A stretch of DNA of 64,000 nt from Rhizobium sp. BK650 (GCF_014195325.1 NZ_JACIBK010000002.1:310001-374000), one strand, 5' to 3'; numbered from the stretch's first letter, positions 1-8,913 are shown. Translations and numbers: made by a program. Notes: a model not told the origin generated them from the letters alone.

Positions 1-544
1 CCGCCTGGAATGCTTCAGCCGCCTGCATGCGCTCCCCGCGATAGATCGCTTCGCCGACACCGGTCAGCACCGCGCCGATCTGGCCCATGAGACCGATATC
101 CGCACAGCCGATGGAGCCGGTGCGGCGTACGACCGGAATGAGATCGGCCGAGAGCATCCGCATATAGGCTTCGATCAGGTCTGGCGTACAGCCGACCTGG
201 CCCGTCAGCGCCGTGTTAACGCGCATCGCCATGGCATTGCGTACGACATTGCAGGAAAAGGGCGTGCCAGTGCCGAAATGGTGGGCGCGCACGAGGCCGA
301 GATTGAAGGTCTCGAGATCTTCGGGCGACCATTCGACATCCTTCATGGCGCCGACACCCGTGGTTGCGCCGTAAACCGGCATGCCGGATTCGATGGCATC
401 CTCGACGATCGAACGCGCAATCTTTACGCGCTGCATACCGATCTCAGACGCCCAAAGCGCAACCTTGCCGGAACCGATCCTCACCATCTCGGCAAAGCTG
501 AAGGGCTGGCCGCTCAGTTCGATTCCGGGGCGTTCATGCTTCAT
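1..544 (-). CDS. HAL/PAL-type aromatic amino-acid ammonia-lyase homologue, 3' end cut by the window edge
   Basis: The first 181 residues are visible. They follow the histidine/phenylalanine ammonia-lyase fold family: VYGATTGVG matches the region holding the catalytic tyrosine, LVRAHHFGTG the conserved histidine region, and IPVVRRTGSIG the segment before the MIO site. Where active enzymes read GSVGASGDLAPL, this protein reads GSIGCADIGLM (residues 143-153), so the Ala-Ser-Gly triad that cyclises into the MIO electrophile is missing and the loop is one residue shorter. It may be a catalytically altered or inactive paralogue rather than a true HutH. A GGAGA ribosome-binding site (552-556, complement) supports the ATG at 544. 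It lies 92 bp downstream of ubiB on the same strand. Family membership is confident; the substrate is unknown. Confidence 0.8.
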   Translation of the reverse strand, partial: MKHERPGIELSGQPFSFAEMVRIGSGKVALWASEIGMQRVKIARSIVEDAIESGMPVYGATTGVGAMKDVEWSPEDLETFNLGLVRAHHFGTGTPFSCNVVRNAMAMRVNTALTGQVGCTPDLIEAYMRMLSADLIPVVRRTGSIGCADIGLMGQIGAVLTGVGEAIYRGERMQAAEAFQA

Positions 545-636
545 GTGCTCATCTCCATGGAGGTGAGACTAAGCGAGCCTCACGTCTGGCGGGATATCCC
601 AAATGCCGAACACATCATGCTTTTGCTGGTTCCCGA

Positions 637-2211
637 TCAGCTTATTGCCCAGGCAATATAGAGAAGCGTGAGCGCAATGATCCAGAGGGCGACTTTCGCG
701 GAACGATTATGGCGCGCTTCCGCCTTGCCGATCGCCTCGGCGGTGTGATCATCGAAACGCAGCCCATGCTCGCTCATATGCAGAAGCTGATGGTGGAATT
801 TCTCCGTCTGGGCGGCAATTTCAGGGGCGGCTTCGGCAAGCTTTACGGCCGCCTTCAGCCCGTCTTTGAGATCGGTGACGATACGCTTGGGGCCGAGATT
901 GTTCTTGATCCAGTCGCCGACCACGGGCTCGGACGCCTTCCACATGTTGAAGCGAGGATTGAGCATGCGCGAAACGCCCTCGACGACGACCATCGTCTTC
1001 TGCAGCATCACGAGTTCCGGTCGCGTCTGCATGTCGAAGAGTTCCGTCACCTCGAAGAGCAGCGTTAAGAGCTTGCCCATGGAGATCGTCTCGGCCGGCT
1101 GACCGTGGATCGGCTCGCCGATCGCGCGGATCGCCTGGGCAAAGCTTTCGACATTGTGGTGGCCGGGCACATATCCTGCCTCGAAATGCACTTCCGCCAC
1201 CCGGATATAGTCGCGTGTGATGAAGCCGTAGAGGATTTCGGCAAGGAAGCGGCGTTCCTTCTTGCCGAGACGTCCGACGATACCCATGTCGACGGCGACG
1301 ATCATGCCGCCGGCATCGACGAAAAGGTTGCCCGGATGCATGTCGGCATGGAAAAAGCCGTCCCGCAGCGTGTGGCGCAGGAATGACTGGATCAGCGTAT
1401 CGGCAAGCGTGTTCAGATCGTGGCCGGCGGCCTTGAGCCCCTCGACGTCGGACATCTTGATGCCGTCGATCCACTCCATTGTGATGACGTCGCGGCCGGT
1501 GCGCTCCCAGTCCACTTTCGGCACCCGAAAGCCGGGATCCTTATCGGTATTTTCGGCGATCTCCGAAAGGGCGGCGGCCTCAAGGCGCAGGTCCATCTCC
1601 ACCTTGGTGGTCTGTTCCAGCGTCTTCGTCACCTCGACCGGTCGCAGGCGGCGGCTCGCCGGCATGAAGCGTTCCTGCATATGGGCGACGAGGTACATCG
1701 CCTCGATGTCATGGGCAAACCGTGCCCTGACACCCGGCCGCACGACCTTCACGGCGACCTTTTTTCGCCCTGCTGGTGTGTCGACCTCGGCCGGGTGCAC
1801 CTGCGCGATGGAGGCGGCGGCAATCGGATCGCCGAAGCTCGCATAGAGCTCCGAGATTGGCCGTCCGAGCGAGCCCTCGATATTGGCCTTGGCGGCAGAA
1901 GCCGGGAAGAAGGCCATCCGGTCCTGAAGCTGCGACAGGTCGTCGGCAAACTCGACGCCGACGACATCAGGACGCGTCGCGAGAAACTGGCCGATCTTCA
2001 CATAGGACGGCCCGAGCCGCTCGACGGCCTGCGCCAGCCGGTCGCTGCGCTTCTTTTGTTTGCTGCGTTTGCGTGCAAACAGGCCGACGAAGGATTTTGC
2101 GAGGCTGACGGATGGCGGCAATCCCTCTGAAGGAAGCGCCGAAATGACGCCTTCGCGCACCAGAATCCAGCCGACCCTTGCGAGCCTGAAATATGCCCCG
2201 AAAGCACTCAT
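637..2211 (-). CDS. ubiB: UbiB, ABC1/ADCK-family atypical kinase of ubiquinone biosynthesis
   Basis: This 524-residue protein has the hallmarks of the UbiB/ADCK family: the KxGQ motif (KIGQ, residues 72-75), an alanine-rich loop AAASIAQVH (131-139) in place of a P-loop, the ATP-anchoring lysine in VAVKVVRPG (155), and a kinase catalytic loop HADMHPGN followed by VDMG. The last 20 residues form a hydrophobic helix, typical of membrane-anchored UbiB. The family is required for coenzyme Q assembly, probably as an ATPase that helps extract or present lipid precursors; the old name 2-octaprenylphenol hydroxylase is obsolete. The gene starts 5 bp after the ubiE stop, so the two are almost certainly cotranscribed. 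Confidence 0.95.
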   Translation of the reverse strand: MSAFGAYFRLARVGWILVREGVISALPSEGLPPSVSLAKSFVGLFARKRSKQKKRSDRLAQAVERLGPSYVKIGQFLATRPDVVGVEFADDLSQLQDRMAFFPASAAKANIEGSLGRPISELYASFGDPIAAASIAQVHPAEVDTPAGRKKVAVKVVRPGVRARFAHDIEAMYLVAHMQERFMPASRRLRPVEVTKTLEQTTKVEMDLRLEAAALSEIAENTDKDPGFRVPKVDWERTGRDVITMEWIDGIKMSDVEGLKAAGHDLNTLADTLIQSFLRHTLRDGFFHADMHPGNLFVDAGGMIVAVDMGIVGRLGKKERRFLAEILYGFITRDYIRVAEVHFEAGYVPGHHNVESFAQAIRAIGEPIHGQPAETISMGKLLTLLFEVTELFDMQTRPELVMLQKTMVVVEGVSRMLNPRFNMWKASEPVVGDWIKNNLGPKRIVTDLKDGLKAAVKLAEAAPEIAAQTEKFHHQLLHMSEHGLRFDDHTAEAIGKAEARHNRSAKVALWIIALTLLYIAWAIS

Positions 2212-2216
2212 GCGGA

Positions 2217-2996
2217 TCAGAGCTTCCAGCCGGAATGCAGCGCTGCGATACCGCCGGTATAATTGGTATAGGTCACGCGGGAAAAGCCGGCCGTGCTGAT
2301 CATCGCCGCGAAATTCTCCTGGTTCGGGAACTTGCGGATCGATTCCACGAGATACTGATAGGGTTCTGCGTCACCGGTGATCGCCTTGCCGAATTTCGGA
2401 ATGGCGTTGAAGGACCAGGCATCATAGACCTTGTCGAGAATCGGCAGGTCCACTTCCGAAAACTCCAGCACGAGCAGCCGTCCGCCGCGCTTCAGCACGC
2501 GATAGGCCTCCGAGAGCGCCACCTCGATCCGCGGCACGTTGCGGATGCCGAAGGCGATCGTATAGGCATCGAAACTGTTTGCCTCGAAGGGAAGCTCCTC
2601 GGCATTGGCCTCGACGAAGGTGAGATTGTCCGAGAGCTTCTTTTTTTTGGCCCGTTCGGCGCCGACGGTCAGCATCGAGCCGTTGATGTCGAGAACGGTT
2701 GCATGCGCCTGGCGGTTCGAGGCTTCGACGATGCGGAAGGCAATATCGCCGGTGCCGCCGGCAACGTCGAGAACCTTGTAGCCACGCTCCTTGCGAGGGT
2801 TGAGCGACACAATCATCGCGTCTTTCCACGCGCGGTGCATGCCCATGGACATGACGTCGTTCATGATGTCGTAGCGTTTGGCGACCTTGTGGAAGACCTC
2901 GTTGACGAGGCCTTGCTTTTCACCGGTCGGCACCTCGCGGAAGCCGTAGGACGTTTCCATGCCGCCATCGGCGGAGGTCCGGCTGTCTGACATCAA
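2217..2996 (-). CDS. ubiE: UbiE, benzoquinol/demethylmenaquinol C-methyltransferase
   Basis: At 259 residues this is a typical class I SAM-dependent methyltransferase. Motif I is [14 protein letters not shown] (about residues 75-88). The UbiE signatures [17 protein letters not shown] (42-58) and [20 protein letters not shown] are present, and the C terminus HSGWKL is characteristic. It methylates 2-methoxy-6-polyprenylbenzoquinol in ubiquinone synthesis. It is the first gene of a ubiE-ubiB unit. Two in-frame ATGs occur at the 5' end (2996 and 2993); either is plausible. Confidence 0.95.
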   Translation of the reverse strand: MMSDSRTSADGGMETSYGFREVPTGEKQGLVNEVFHKVAKRYDIMNDVMSMGMHRAWKDAMIVSLNPRKERGYKVLDVAGGTGDIAFRIVEASNRQAHATVLDINGSMLTVGAERAKKKKLSDNLTFVEANAEELPFEANSFDAYTIAFGIRNVPRIEVALSEAYRVLKRGGRLLVLEFSEVDLPILDKVYDAWSFNAIPKFGKAITGDAEPYQYLVESIRKFPNQENFAAMISTAGFSRVTYTNYTGGIAALHSGWKL

Positions 2997-3146
2997 GCAA
3001 CTCCGTTCACATCAAGAATTCGGCGCGGCGACCATAGCGAAAGCGAGGGCGCGGCGCTATCTCTGGGCCACGGTCCGCCCGCGGCACGTTGGCGCTATAG
3101 CGCACATCGCGGGCGGTTGATACACGTTAGACATAGATGAGTTAAG

Positions 3147-4037
3147 ATGCCGGAATTGCCAGAAGTCGAAACGGTGAAGCGCGGCCTGGCGCCGGCCATG
3201 GAGGGTGCGCGCATCGAGAGGCTGGAATTGCGCCGCGGCGACCTGCGGTTTCCTTTCCCCCAGGATTTCCAAGCCCAGGTCTCTGGCCGCACGATCATCG
3301 GCCTCGGACGGCGCGCCAAGTATCTGCTGATCGATCTCGACAGTGGCAAGACGATCATTTCCCATCTTGGCATGTCCGGCTCTTTCAGGATCGAGCAAGG
3401 GCCGCTTTCCGCCACGCCCGGGGACTTTCACCATGAACGCTCCAAGGACGAGAAACACGATCATGCGATCTTCCATCTGCAAGGCGAGGGCGGCCCCCGC
3501 CGTGTCATCTATAATGACCCGCGCCGCTTCGGCTTCATGGATATCGCTGACCGCTCCGAGCTCGATGCTACCCCTTTCCTGTTCGCCCTGGGGCCGGAAC
3601 CGACCGGCAACGAACTGTCTGCCACCTATTTGGCGGATCGGTTCGACGGCAAGGCCCAGCCGCTGAAGAGCGCGCTCCTGGATCAGAAAAACATCGCCGG
3701 GCTCGGCAATATATATGTCTGCGAGGCGCTGTGGCGGGCGCATCTCTTGCCGACACGCGCTGCCGGTACCCTGGTGACGAAGGCTGGAAAGCCGAAGGAA
3801 CCGCTGAACAGGCTCGTCAGCTCGATCCGCGATGTCATCGCAGAAGCAATCGCCGCCGGCGGATCGTCGCTGCGCGACCATATCCAGACGGATGGCTCGC
3901 TCGGTTATTTCCAGCATTCCTTTTCCGTCTATGATCGCGAAGGTCTAACTTGCCGCACGCCGGGTTGTGGCGGTACGGTCTCGCGCATCGTGCAGGCTGG
4001 CCGTTCCACCTTCTTTTGCGCCACCTGCCAGAAATAG
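3147..4037 (+). CDS. mutM: MutM (Fpg), formamidopyrimidine-DNA glycosylase / AP lyase
   Basis: This 296-residue protein excises 8-oxoguanine and formamidopyrimidines. The mature N terminus is PELPEVE, so the catalytic Pro2 and Glu3 are present, along with Lys58 in RRAKYLL and the intercalation-loop motif HLGMSGSF (73-80). The C-terminal zinc finger has C269 and C274, then C291 and C294, and ends CATCQK. The start is fixed because Pro2 must follow the initiator methionine. The gene diverges from ubiE across 150 bp, and the enoyl-CoA hydratase gene begins 9 bp downstream, suggesting a two-gene transcript. Confidence 0.97.
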   Translation: MPELPEVETVKRGLAPAMEGARIERLELRRGDLRFPFPQDFQAQVSGRTIIGLGRRAKYLLIDLDSGKTIISHLGMSGSFRIEQGPLSATPGDFHHERSKDEKHDHAIFHLQGEGGPRRVIYNDPRRFGFMDIADRSELDATPFLFALGPEPTGNELSATYLADRFDGKAQPLKSALLDQKNIAGLGNIYVCEALWRAHLLPTRAAGTLVTKAGKPKEPLNRLVSSIRDVIAEAIAAGGSSLRDHIQTDGSLGYFQHSFSVYDREGLTCRTPGCGGTVSRIVQAGRSTFFCATCQK

Positions 4038-4046
4038 GAGAGCGCC

Positions 4047-4820
4047 ATGGTCTACGAAACCTTGATCGTCGAAACCCGCGGCAACGTCGGCCTCATCACC
4101 CTGAACCGGCCGCAGGCGCTGAACGCGCTGAATTCAACTGTGCTCAAGGAATTGAAGCAGGCCTATGCAGCATTTCACGACGACGAGAGCGTCGGCGCGA
4201 TCGTGCTGACTGGCTCTGAGCGCGCCTTTGCCGCCGGCGCCGACATTAAGGAAATGCAGCCGCTCGAATTTGCCGAAGTCTATAAGAGCGATTTCATCAG
4301 CGGCTGGGACGAGATCGCCAAGGCTCGCAAGCCGATCATCGCTGCCGTCGGTGGTTTTGCGCTCGGTGGCGGATGCGAACTCGCTATGCTCTGCGATTTT
4401 ATCATTGCCTCTGAAACCGCAAAGTTCGGCCAGCCGGAAATCACCCTCGGCGTTATCCCCGGCATTGGCGGCTCACAGCGCCTGACGCGCGCAGTCGGCA
4501 AGGCCAAGGCGATGGATCTCATTCTGACCGGTCGAATGATGGATGCGGCGGAAGCCGAGCGTGCCGGACTCGTTTCGCGGGTGGTGGCGCCTGGACGGCT
4601 TCTGGATGAGGCGCTGGAGGCGGCAGCTAGGATCGCGTCGCTGTCACGCCCCTCGGTGCTGATGGCTAAGGAGGCGGTCAGCCGAGCCTTTGAGACGACG
4701 CTGGAGGAGGGTTTGCGTTTCGAGCGCCGTCTCTTCCAGAGCCTGTTTGCGACCGAGGACCAGAAAGAAGGCATGGCCGCCTTCATCGAGAAGCGCAAGC
4801 CGGCCTTCAAGAACAGGTGA
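4047..4820 (+). CDS. Enoyl-CoA hydratase (crotonase family)
   Basis: This 257-residue crotonase hydrates trans-2-enoyl-CoA to 3-hydroxyacyl-CoA in beta-oxidation. The oxyanion-hole segments are [11 protein letters not shown] (60-70) and [10 protein letters not shown] (105-114). Both catalytic glutamates of true hydratases are present, E111 in GGGCELAM and E131 in [11 protein letters not shown]. An AGGAG ribosome-binding site sits just upstream (AATAGGAGAGCGCC before ATG 4047). Rhizobial genomes often call this gene fadB1 or echA; I leave the symbol blank because paralogues are common. It follows mutM by 9 bp with no visible terminator. Confidence 0.9.
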   Translation: MVYETLIVETRGNVGLITLNRPQALNALNSTVLKELKQAYAAFHDDESVGAIVLTGSERAFAAGADIKEMQPLEFAEVYKSDFISGWDEIAKARKPIIAAVGGFALGGGCELAMLCDFIIASETAKFGQPEITLGVIPGIGGSQRLTRAVGKAKAMDLILTGRMMDAAEAERAGLVSRVVAPGRLLDEALEAAARIASLSRPSVLMAKEAVSRAFETTLEEGLRFERRLFQSLFATEDQKEGMAAFIEKRKPAFKNR

Positions 4821-4862
4821 GCGGACGGCGTCGTGAAAGGGGCTTTTCCTTGAAAATGCGCG

Positions 4863-4891
4863 TTGACGTGGATGCGCTTTAGCGTTATATG
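4863..4891 (+). promoter_or_regulatory. Predicted housekeeping promoter of rpsT
   Basis: TTGACG (4863-4868) and TATATG (4886-4891) are separated by exactly 17 bp, a near-consensus vegetative promoter. Transcription would start near 4898, giving an rpsT leader of about 115 nt. It is the best sigma70-type match in the 193 bp between the hydratase gene and rpsT. Confidence 0.7.
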
Positions 4892-5013
4892 CCCGCCCAC
4901 GGTTCGGAAAGCCCATCAGCTTTTCCGCTAATGCTCCCGTATTGCTGAATTGAGTGGCCGCAGGGCCGGCGCGGCAATGGTGGAGTTTGTTCGAATTCTT
5001 GAGAGAGGCATCC

Positions 5014-5292
5014 ATGGCCAATACAACTTCGGCGAAAAAGGCGACCCGCAAGATCGCTCGCCGTACCGCAGTAAACAAGGCTCGCCGTTCGCGCGTTCGC
5101 ACTTACGTTCGCCAGGTCGAAGAGGCGCTTGCCGCCGGTGATGCCGTCAAGGCAAAGGAAGCCTTCAGCGCCGCTGAGCCGGAGCTGGCGCGCGCCGCAA
5201 GCAAGGGCGTCATGCACGCCAACACGGCATCCCGCAAGGTCTCGCGCCTTGCTGCTCGTGTGAAGGCTCTTTCGGCTTCCGCGAACGCTTAA
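5014..5292 (+). CDS. rpsT: 30S ribosomal protein S20
   Basis: The 92-residue product begins [17 protein letters not shown] and is rich in lysine and arginine, as expected for S20, which binds 16S rRNA early in small-subunit assembly. The frame stays open upstream to 4954, but ATG 5014 is chosen because it follows a GAGAGAGG ribosome-binding site at 5001-5008 and begins the conserved MAN sequence. A strong promoter lies 123 bp upstream of the start codon and a Rho-independent terminator follows 31 bp after the stop, so this is a monocistronic unit. Confidence 0.97.
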   Translation: MANTTSAKKATRKIARRTAVNKARRSRVRTYVRQVEEALAAGDAVKAKEAFSAAEPELARAASKGVMHANTASRKVSRLAARVKALSASANA

Positions 5293-5323
5293 ATATCTCA
5301 TTAACGAACTGCTCGTTATGATT

Positions 5324-5350
5324 AGCCCGGTAATTTTACCGGGCTTTTTC
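5324..5350 (+). terminator. Rho-independent terminator of rpsT
   Basis: AGCCCGGT (5324-5331) pairs with ACCGGGCT (5338-5345) across a short AT-rich loop, and TTTTT follows. It lies 31 bp past the rpsT stop. Confidence 0.9.
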
Positions 5351-5622
5351 GATTCCGGCGGCCGCCGCAGATATAGTTAATTCGGCGACGATTTCGTGTC
5401 AGGGGCATGACAGGAAAAATCATTTTAAAACAATAACTTACGCAAGGATCTTTTTAAAGGTTGCGACTCTGGTCACGCAACCCGCGGCATCAAATGAGTC
5501 AAGAAGATTTTTTCTTTTTTCTTTTTATGCGTGTCCAAAATAGCCCAGTTGGGGAATCTCCTTGATTCAAAAGCGATTCTTTTTTGACGCTGGTGTGACG
5601 CCCTAAAAGCCTTGCCCGAGTC
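5351..5622. promoter_or_regulatory. Cluster of seven GANTC (CcrM-type methylation) sites upstream of dnaA
   Basis: GANTC occurs at 5351, 5465, 5496, 5554, 5564, 5575 and 5618. At this base composition roughly one would be expected in 272 bp. CcrM methylates GANTC in alphaproteobacteria, and in Caulobacter the methylation state of the dnaA promoter affects dnaA transcription. Linking this cluster to dnaA control is inference. Confidence 0.6.
5459..5482. repeat. Perfect 7-bp inverted repeat enclosing a GANTC site
   Basis: GGTTGCG (5459-5465) and CGCAACC (5476-5482) flank a 10 bp spacer, and a GACTC site (5465-5469) overlaps the left arm. It could be an operator or a small hairpin. It is not a terminator, because the T-rich tract begins about 27 bp further on. 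Confidence 0.5.
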
Positions 5623-5819
5623 AATGGCCGCTTCTTAATTTTGCGTAAAATTCATCGTTGATCTTGCCATTTGATCCTGCCTAAATGGCCTCCAGCAAAG
5701 GGCGCGGACATCATCTGCAGAAGTCAGTCCAAACTGCCATGTCGGCAGGATGGTGGCGCTGTGTCACTTGCGACGGAGCGCATAGCTTCCGTTTTCTCAA
5801 AGCACTCGACGGCATTGTA

Positions 5820-5839
5820 CCGTGACGTGGCTGTCACGG
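5820..5839. repeat. Perfect 7-bp inverted repeat in the dnaA upstream region
   Basis: CCGTGAC (5820-5826) and GTCACGG (5833-5839) flank a 6 bp loop, forming a short GC-rich hairpin or a dyad-symmetric binding site about 310 bp upstream of dnaA. No T tract follows. Confidence 0.45.
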
Positions 5840-6096
5840 AACGGGGACGTTTTGTGCCAAGGCCACACGTTTTACGCGAGGCCGGGAGAAGGGCAGGGGA
5901 AAGTAATAGTGCGTTCGGGCTGGCGGGCGAAAAACGAGGATCGGCCGCTGGTCTGACTGAGGGAATTGGGACGGTTGCCGCATGAGCGCGGCCACCGGAG
6001 GGTTTTTGTGTCGATCCCGAAAGGGACAGTGTTTGAGTGAACCGGCAGGCGGGCGGCTCATGAGGGTGTCGTCGGTTTTGTCAAAGCGGGGAATGA

Positions 6097-6126
6097 TCGG
6101 GCGGCTGTCAATGAATGACCGCCCGA
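6097..6126 (+). promoter_or_regulatory. Strong hairpin just upstream of the dnaA translation start
   Basis: TCGGGCGG (6097-6104) pairs perfectly with CCGCCCGA (6119-6126) around a 14 nt loop. The 3' arm runs into GAGGAA (6125-6130) and ends 7 nt before the AAAGG that serves ATG 6146. A stable helix here could affect ribosome loading on dnaA mRNA. Confidence 0.5.
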
Positions 6127-6145
6127 GGAAATGAAAGGCGGCATT

Positions 6146-7699
6146 ATGCAGATGAATTCGATGACGACGGGTGCGCTGGATAACGGGGAAGCTGCACCGC
6201 AGTCCTTCGGTTCCATTCACCTGAGCGCGGCGGAAGAAAAGAGCGAGATGAAGCATGGCGTTCTCTTCGACCGCGTCAGCGCGCGTCTGAAGGCACAAGT
6301 CGGTCCTGATGTCTATGCAAGCTGGTTTGCGCGGCTCAAGCTTCATTCGGTTTCCAAGAGTGTCGTTCGTCTCACCGTCCCCACGACCTTCCTGAAGTCG
6401 TGGATCAACAACCGCTATCTCGATCTCATTGTCGGTCTGTTCCAGGCCGAGGATTCCGAAATTTTGAAGGTCGAGATCCTTGTGCGCACGGCAACGCGCA
6501 GCGGCGTGAAGGCGCTGGATGAGGCGGCTTCGATAGAGCCGGCTGCCCAGCCGACCGTGCTTCGCCGTCCGGCGTCAGCCCAGCCGGCGGGGCAGATCGT
6601 TCAGCAGGCGGTATCGGCGGTCGTTGCGGCCCGTCCGGCGAGCGTAGGTTCGCCGCTCTTCGGCTCTCCGCTGGATTCCCGTTTTACCTTCGACACTTTC
6701 GTTGAAGGCAGTTCCAACCGCGTGGCGCTCGCCGCCGCAAAGACCATTGCGGAAGCGGGTCAGGGTGCTGTGCGCTTTAATCCGCTGTTTGTTCATGCGA
6801 CTGTCGGCCTGGGCAAGACCCATCTGTTGCAGGCGATCGCCAATGCCGCGGTGCAGAACCCCCGCGGCTTACGCGTCGTCTATCTGACGGCCGAATACTT
6901 CATGTGGCGTTTCGCGACTGCGATCCGCGACAATGACGCGCTGACGCTGAAGGACTCGCTGCGCAACATCGATCTTCTGATCATTGACGACATGCAGTTC
7001 CTACAAGGCAAGATGATCCAGCATGAGTTCTGCCATCTGCTGAACATGCTGCTCGACAGCGCCAAGCAGGTCGTCGTCGCGGCGGACCGGGCGCCGTGGG
7101 AGCTGGAATCGCTTGATCCGCGTGTCCGTTCGCGTTTGCAGGGCGGTGTGGCGATCGAGCTTGATGCTCCGGACTACGAGATGCGCCTCGAAATCCTGAA
7201 GCGCCGCCTGACGGCTGCACGTCTTGAAGATCCGTCGCTGGAAATCCCGGCCGAGCTGCTGCAGCATGTCGCTCGCAACATCACCGCGAGCGGCCGTGAA
7301 CTCGAAGGCGCCTTCAACCAGTTGATCTTCCGCCGCTCCTTCGAGCCGAACCTGTCGATCGAGCGCGTGGATGAGCTTCTGGCCCATCTCGTCGGTTCCG
7401 GCGAGCCGCGTCGCGTGCGCATCGAGGACATCCAGCGTATCGTCGCGCGTCACTACAACGTCTCGCGCCAGGAGCTGGTCTCGAACCGCCGTACACGCGT
7501 CATCGTCAAGCCGCGTCAGATCGCCATGTATCTGTCGAAGACATTGACGCCACGCTCCTTTCCGGAGATCGGCCGCCGCTTCGGCGGACGCGACCATACG
7601 ACGGTTCTGCACGCCGTGCGAAAGATCGAGGAACTGATTGCGGAAGACACGAAACTTTCGCATGAAATCGAGCTTCTGAAGCGCCTCATCAACGAATAG
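6146..7699 (+). CDS. dnaA: Chromosomal replication initiator DnaA
   Basis: The 517-residue product has all four DnaA domains: an N-terminal interaction domain (about 36-115), a proline/alanine-rich linker (about 120-172), an AAA+ domain, and a DNA-binding domain IV. In the AAA+ domain Walker A is ATVGLGKT (218-225) and Walker B is LLIIDD (277-282). Domain IV carries the DnaA-box signature [16 protein letters not shown]. The P-loop opens with Ala instead of the usual Gly, which the [AG]xxxxGKT pattern allows. I prefer ATG 6146, which has AAAGG seven bases upstream; an in-frame ATG at 6131 has GAGG only two bases away. An 850 bp regulatory block precedes it and a terminator follows. Confidence 0.96.
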   Translation: MQMNSMTTGALDNGEAAPQSFGSIHLSAAEEKSEMKHGVLFDRVSARLKAQVGPDVYASWFARLKLHSVSKSVVRLTVPTTFLKSWINNRYLDLIVGLFQAEDSEILKVEILVRTATRSGVKALDEAASIEPAAQPTVLRRPASAQPAGQIVQQAVSAVVAARPASVGSPLFGSPLDSRFTFDTFVEGSSNRVALAAAKTIAEAGQGAVRFNPLFVHATVGLGKTHLLQAIANAAVQNPRGLRVVYLTAEYFMWRFATAIRDNDALTLKDSLRNIDLLIIDDMQFLQGKMIQHEFCHLLNMLLDSAKQVVVAADRAPWELESLDPRVRSRLQGGVAIELDAPDYEMRLEILKRRLTAARLEDPSLEIPAELLQHVARNITASGRELEGAFNQLIFRRSFEPNLSIERVDELLAHLVGSGEPRRVRIEDIQRIVARHYNVSRQELVSNRRTRVIVKPRQIAMYLSKTLTPRSFPEIGRRFGGRDHTTVLHAVRKIEELIAEDTKLSHEIELLKRLINE

Positions 7700-7721
7700 G
7701 CTGGGATTGCCACCGATCCGG

Positions 7722-7751
7722 CAGCCGGGATCGCTCCCGGCTGTTTTCTTT
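7722..7751 (+). terminator. Rho-independent terminator of dnaA
   Basis: CAGCCGGGA (7722-7730) pairs with TCCCGGCTG (7735-7743) around a TCGC tetraloop and is followed by TTTTCTTTT. Confidence 0.9.
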
Positions 7752-7830
7752 TATAAGCCTTTTATTCTATACAGCCTCCACATGAACAAACCGTGCCGGC
7801 GAAGACGTCGGCGCTCGGGAGGAGACATCA

Positions 7831-8913
7831 ATGAGTTTTGAAAGGATTGCCGTGATCGGCCTGGGCAAGGTCGGGCGGCTCGCGGCGACGCTTTTGCACG
7901 AGGGCGGCTTCGAAGTTATCGGAGTCGACGCGCAACTGCCCATGGGCGAGCTGCCCTTCAAATGCCGGAGCGGCGATATCACTGACGCCTCTGTCATCGG
8001 CGAATTGCTATCGAGCGTCGAGGCTGTCCTGTCTTGCCTTCCGTACCATTTGAATATCGAACTGGCGCGGGCCGCCCATCTCGCGGGGATCCACTACTTC
8101 GATCTGACCGAAGATGTGCCGACCACAAATTTCATCATCGAGCTTTCCAAGACAGCACGCGGCCTGATGGCGCCGCAATGCGGTCTGGCGCCGGGCTTCG
8201 TTGGTATTGTCGGCGCAAGTCTTGCCGATGGCTTCGATCGCTGCCGCTCGATCCGCATGCGCGTCGGCGCTTTGCCGCAGAACCCGACCGGACTCCTGGG
8301 TTATGCCTTCAACTGGTCGCCGGAGGGCGTGGTTAATGAATATCTGAACGACTGCGAGGTCATCGAGGGCGGCGTTCGCAAGCTCGTCTCGCCGATGGAA
8401 TGGCACGAGACGATCTATGTTGACGGCGTCAAGCTGGAAGCCTTCACGACCTCCGGCGGCCTCGGCACCATGTGCGACACTATGCTCGGCAAGGTGGATA
8501 ACCTTGACTATAAGACAATGCGTTATCCCGGCCACATGGAGCTGATGAATTTCTTTTTTCATGAACTCCTCATGCGCGAAAGGAGACGGCTGGCTGGCGA
8601 AATCCTGACCAATGCCAAGCCGCCTGTCGATGACGATGTCGTCTACGTGCATGTCGCAGCCGAAGGCACTGTCAATGACGTGCTCCGCCGCAAGGAATTC
8701 GTACGCGCCTATTATCCGATCGAGATTGCCGGCGCCCGCCGCACGGCCATTGCCTGGACCACTTCCGCGTCCGTCGTTGCCGTGATCGAGATGGTCCGAG
8801 ACGGCTTGTTGCCGGCCAGCGGCTTCCTGCATCAGGAGCATATTCCGCTGGAGATGTTCCTGAAGACGCCGACGGGCAGCCTGTTCAAGGCGGGTGCTGC
8901 CGACAGGGGTTAG
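7831..8913 (+). CDS. Saccharopine dehydrogenase-family oxidoreductase
   Basis: This 360-residue protein starts with a Rossmann fold (IAVIGLGKVGRLAATLL, with GLGKVG near residue 10). Acidic residues follow the second strand, and SCLPYHLN and CGLAPGFVGIVGASL are typical of the saccharopine-dehydrogenase/lysine-dehydrogenase superfamily. Members catalyse NAD(P)-linked steps in lysine catabolism or related carboxy-amine chemistry; which one applies here cannot be read from sequence. An AGGAG ribosome-binding site lies at 7820-7824. The gene ends tail to tail with a LysR regulator, the two stop codons overlapping inside TTAG (8910-8913). The neighbouring LysR/EamA pair may belong to the same amino-acid metabolism, but that is a guess. 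Confidence 0.85.
   Translation: MSFERIAVIGLGKVGRLAATLLHEGGFEVIGVDAQLPMGELPFKCRSGDITDASVIGELLSSVEAVLSCLPYHLNIELARAAHLAGIHYFDLTEDVPTTNFIIELSKTARGLMAPQCGLAPGFVGIVGASLADGFDRCRSIRMRVGALPQNPTGLLGYAFNWSPEGVVNEYLNDCEVIEGGVRKLVSPMEWHETIYVDGVKLEAFTTSGGLGTMCDTMLGKVDNLDYKTMRYPGHMELMNFFFHELLMRERRRLAGEILTNAKPPVDDDVVYVHVAAEGTVNDVLRRKEFVRAYYPIEIAGARRTAIAWTTSASVVAVIEMVRDGLLPASGFLHQEHIPLEMFLKTPTGSLFKAGAADRG

Larger units (their letters stand above)
5293..6145. other. Long non-coding block between rpsT and dnaA
   Basis: About 850 bp hold no convincing gene; the one 104-codon frame (5671-5985) has no recognisable protein character. After the rpsT terminator the first 280 bp are AT-richer than their surroundings and hold seven GANTC sites, a T-rich tract (5509-5526) and a TTAA-N7-TAAA element (5635-5649). 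Perfect inverted repeats occur at 5459-5482, 5820-5839 and 6097-6126. No cluster of TTATCCACA-type DnaA boxes is visible, so I do not call an origin. The block most likely holds the dnaA promoter and a long leader. Confidence 0.7.

Noticed and set aside
5671..5985. 104-codon open frame in the dnaA upstream block
   Set aside because: No ribosome-binding site, no family resemblance, atypical composition; most likely chance.
5293..6145. Chromosomal origin of replication next to dnaA
   Set aside because: No cluster of DnaA boxes (TTATCCACA-like) is visible, and in alphaproteobacteria oriC is often near hemE rather than dnaA.
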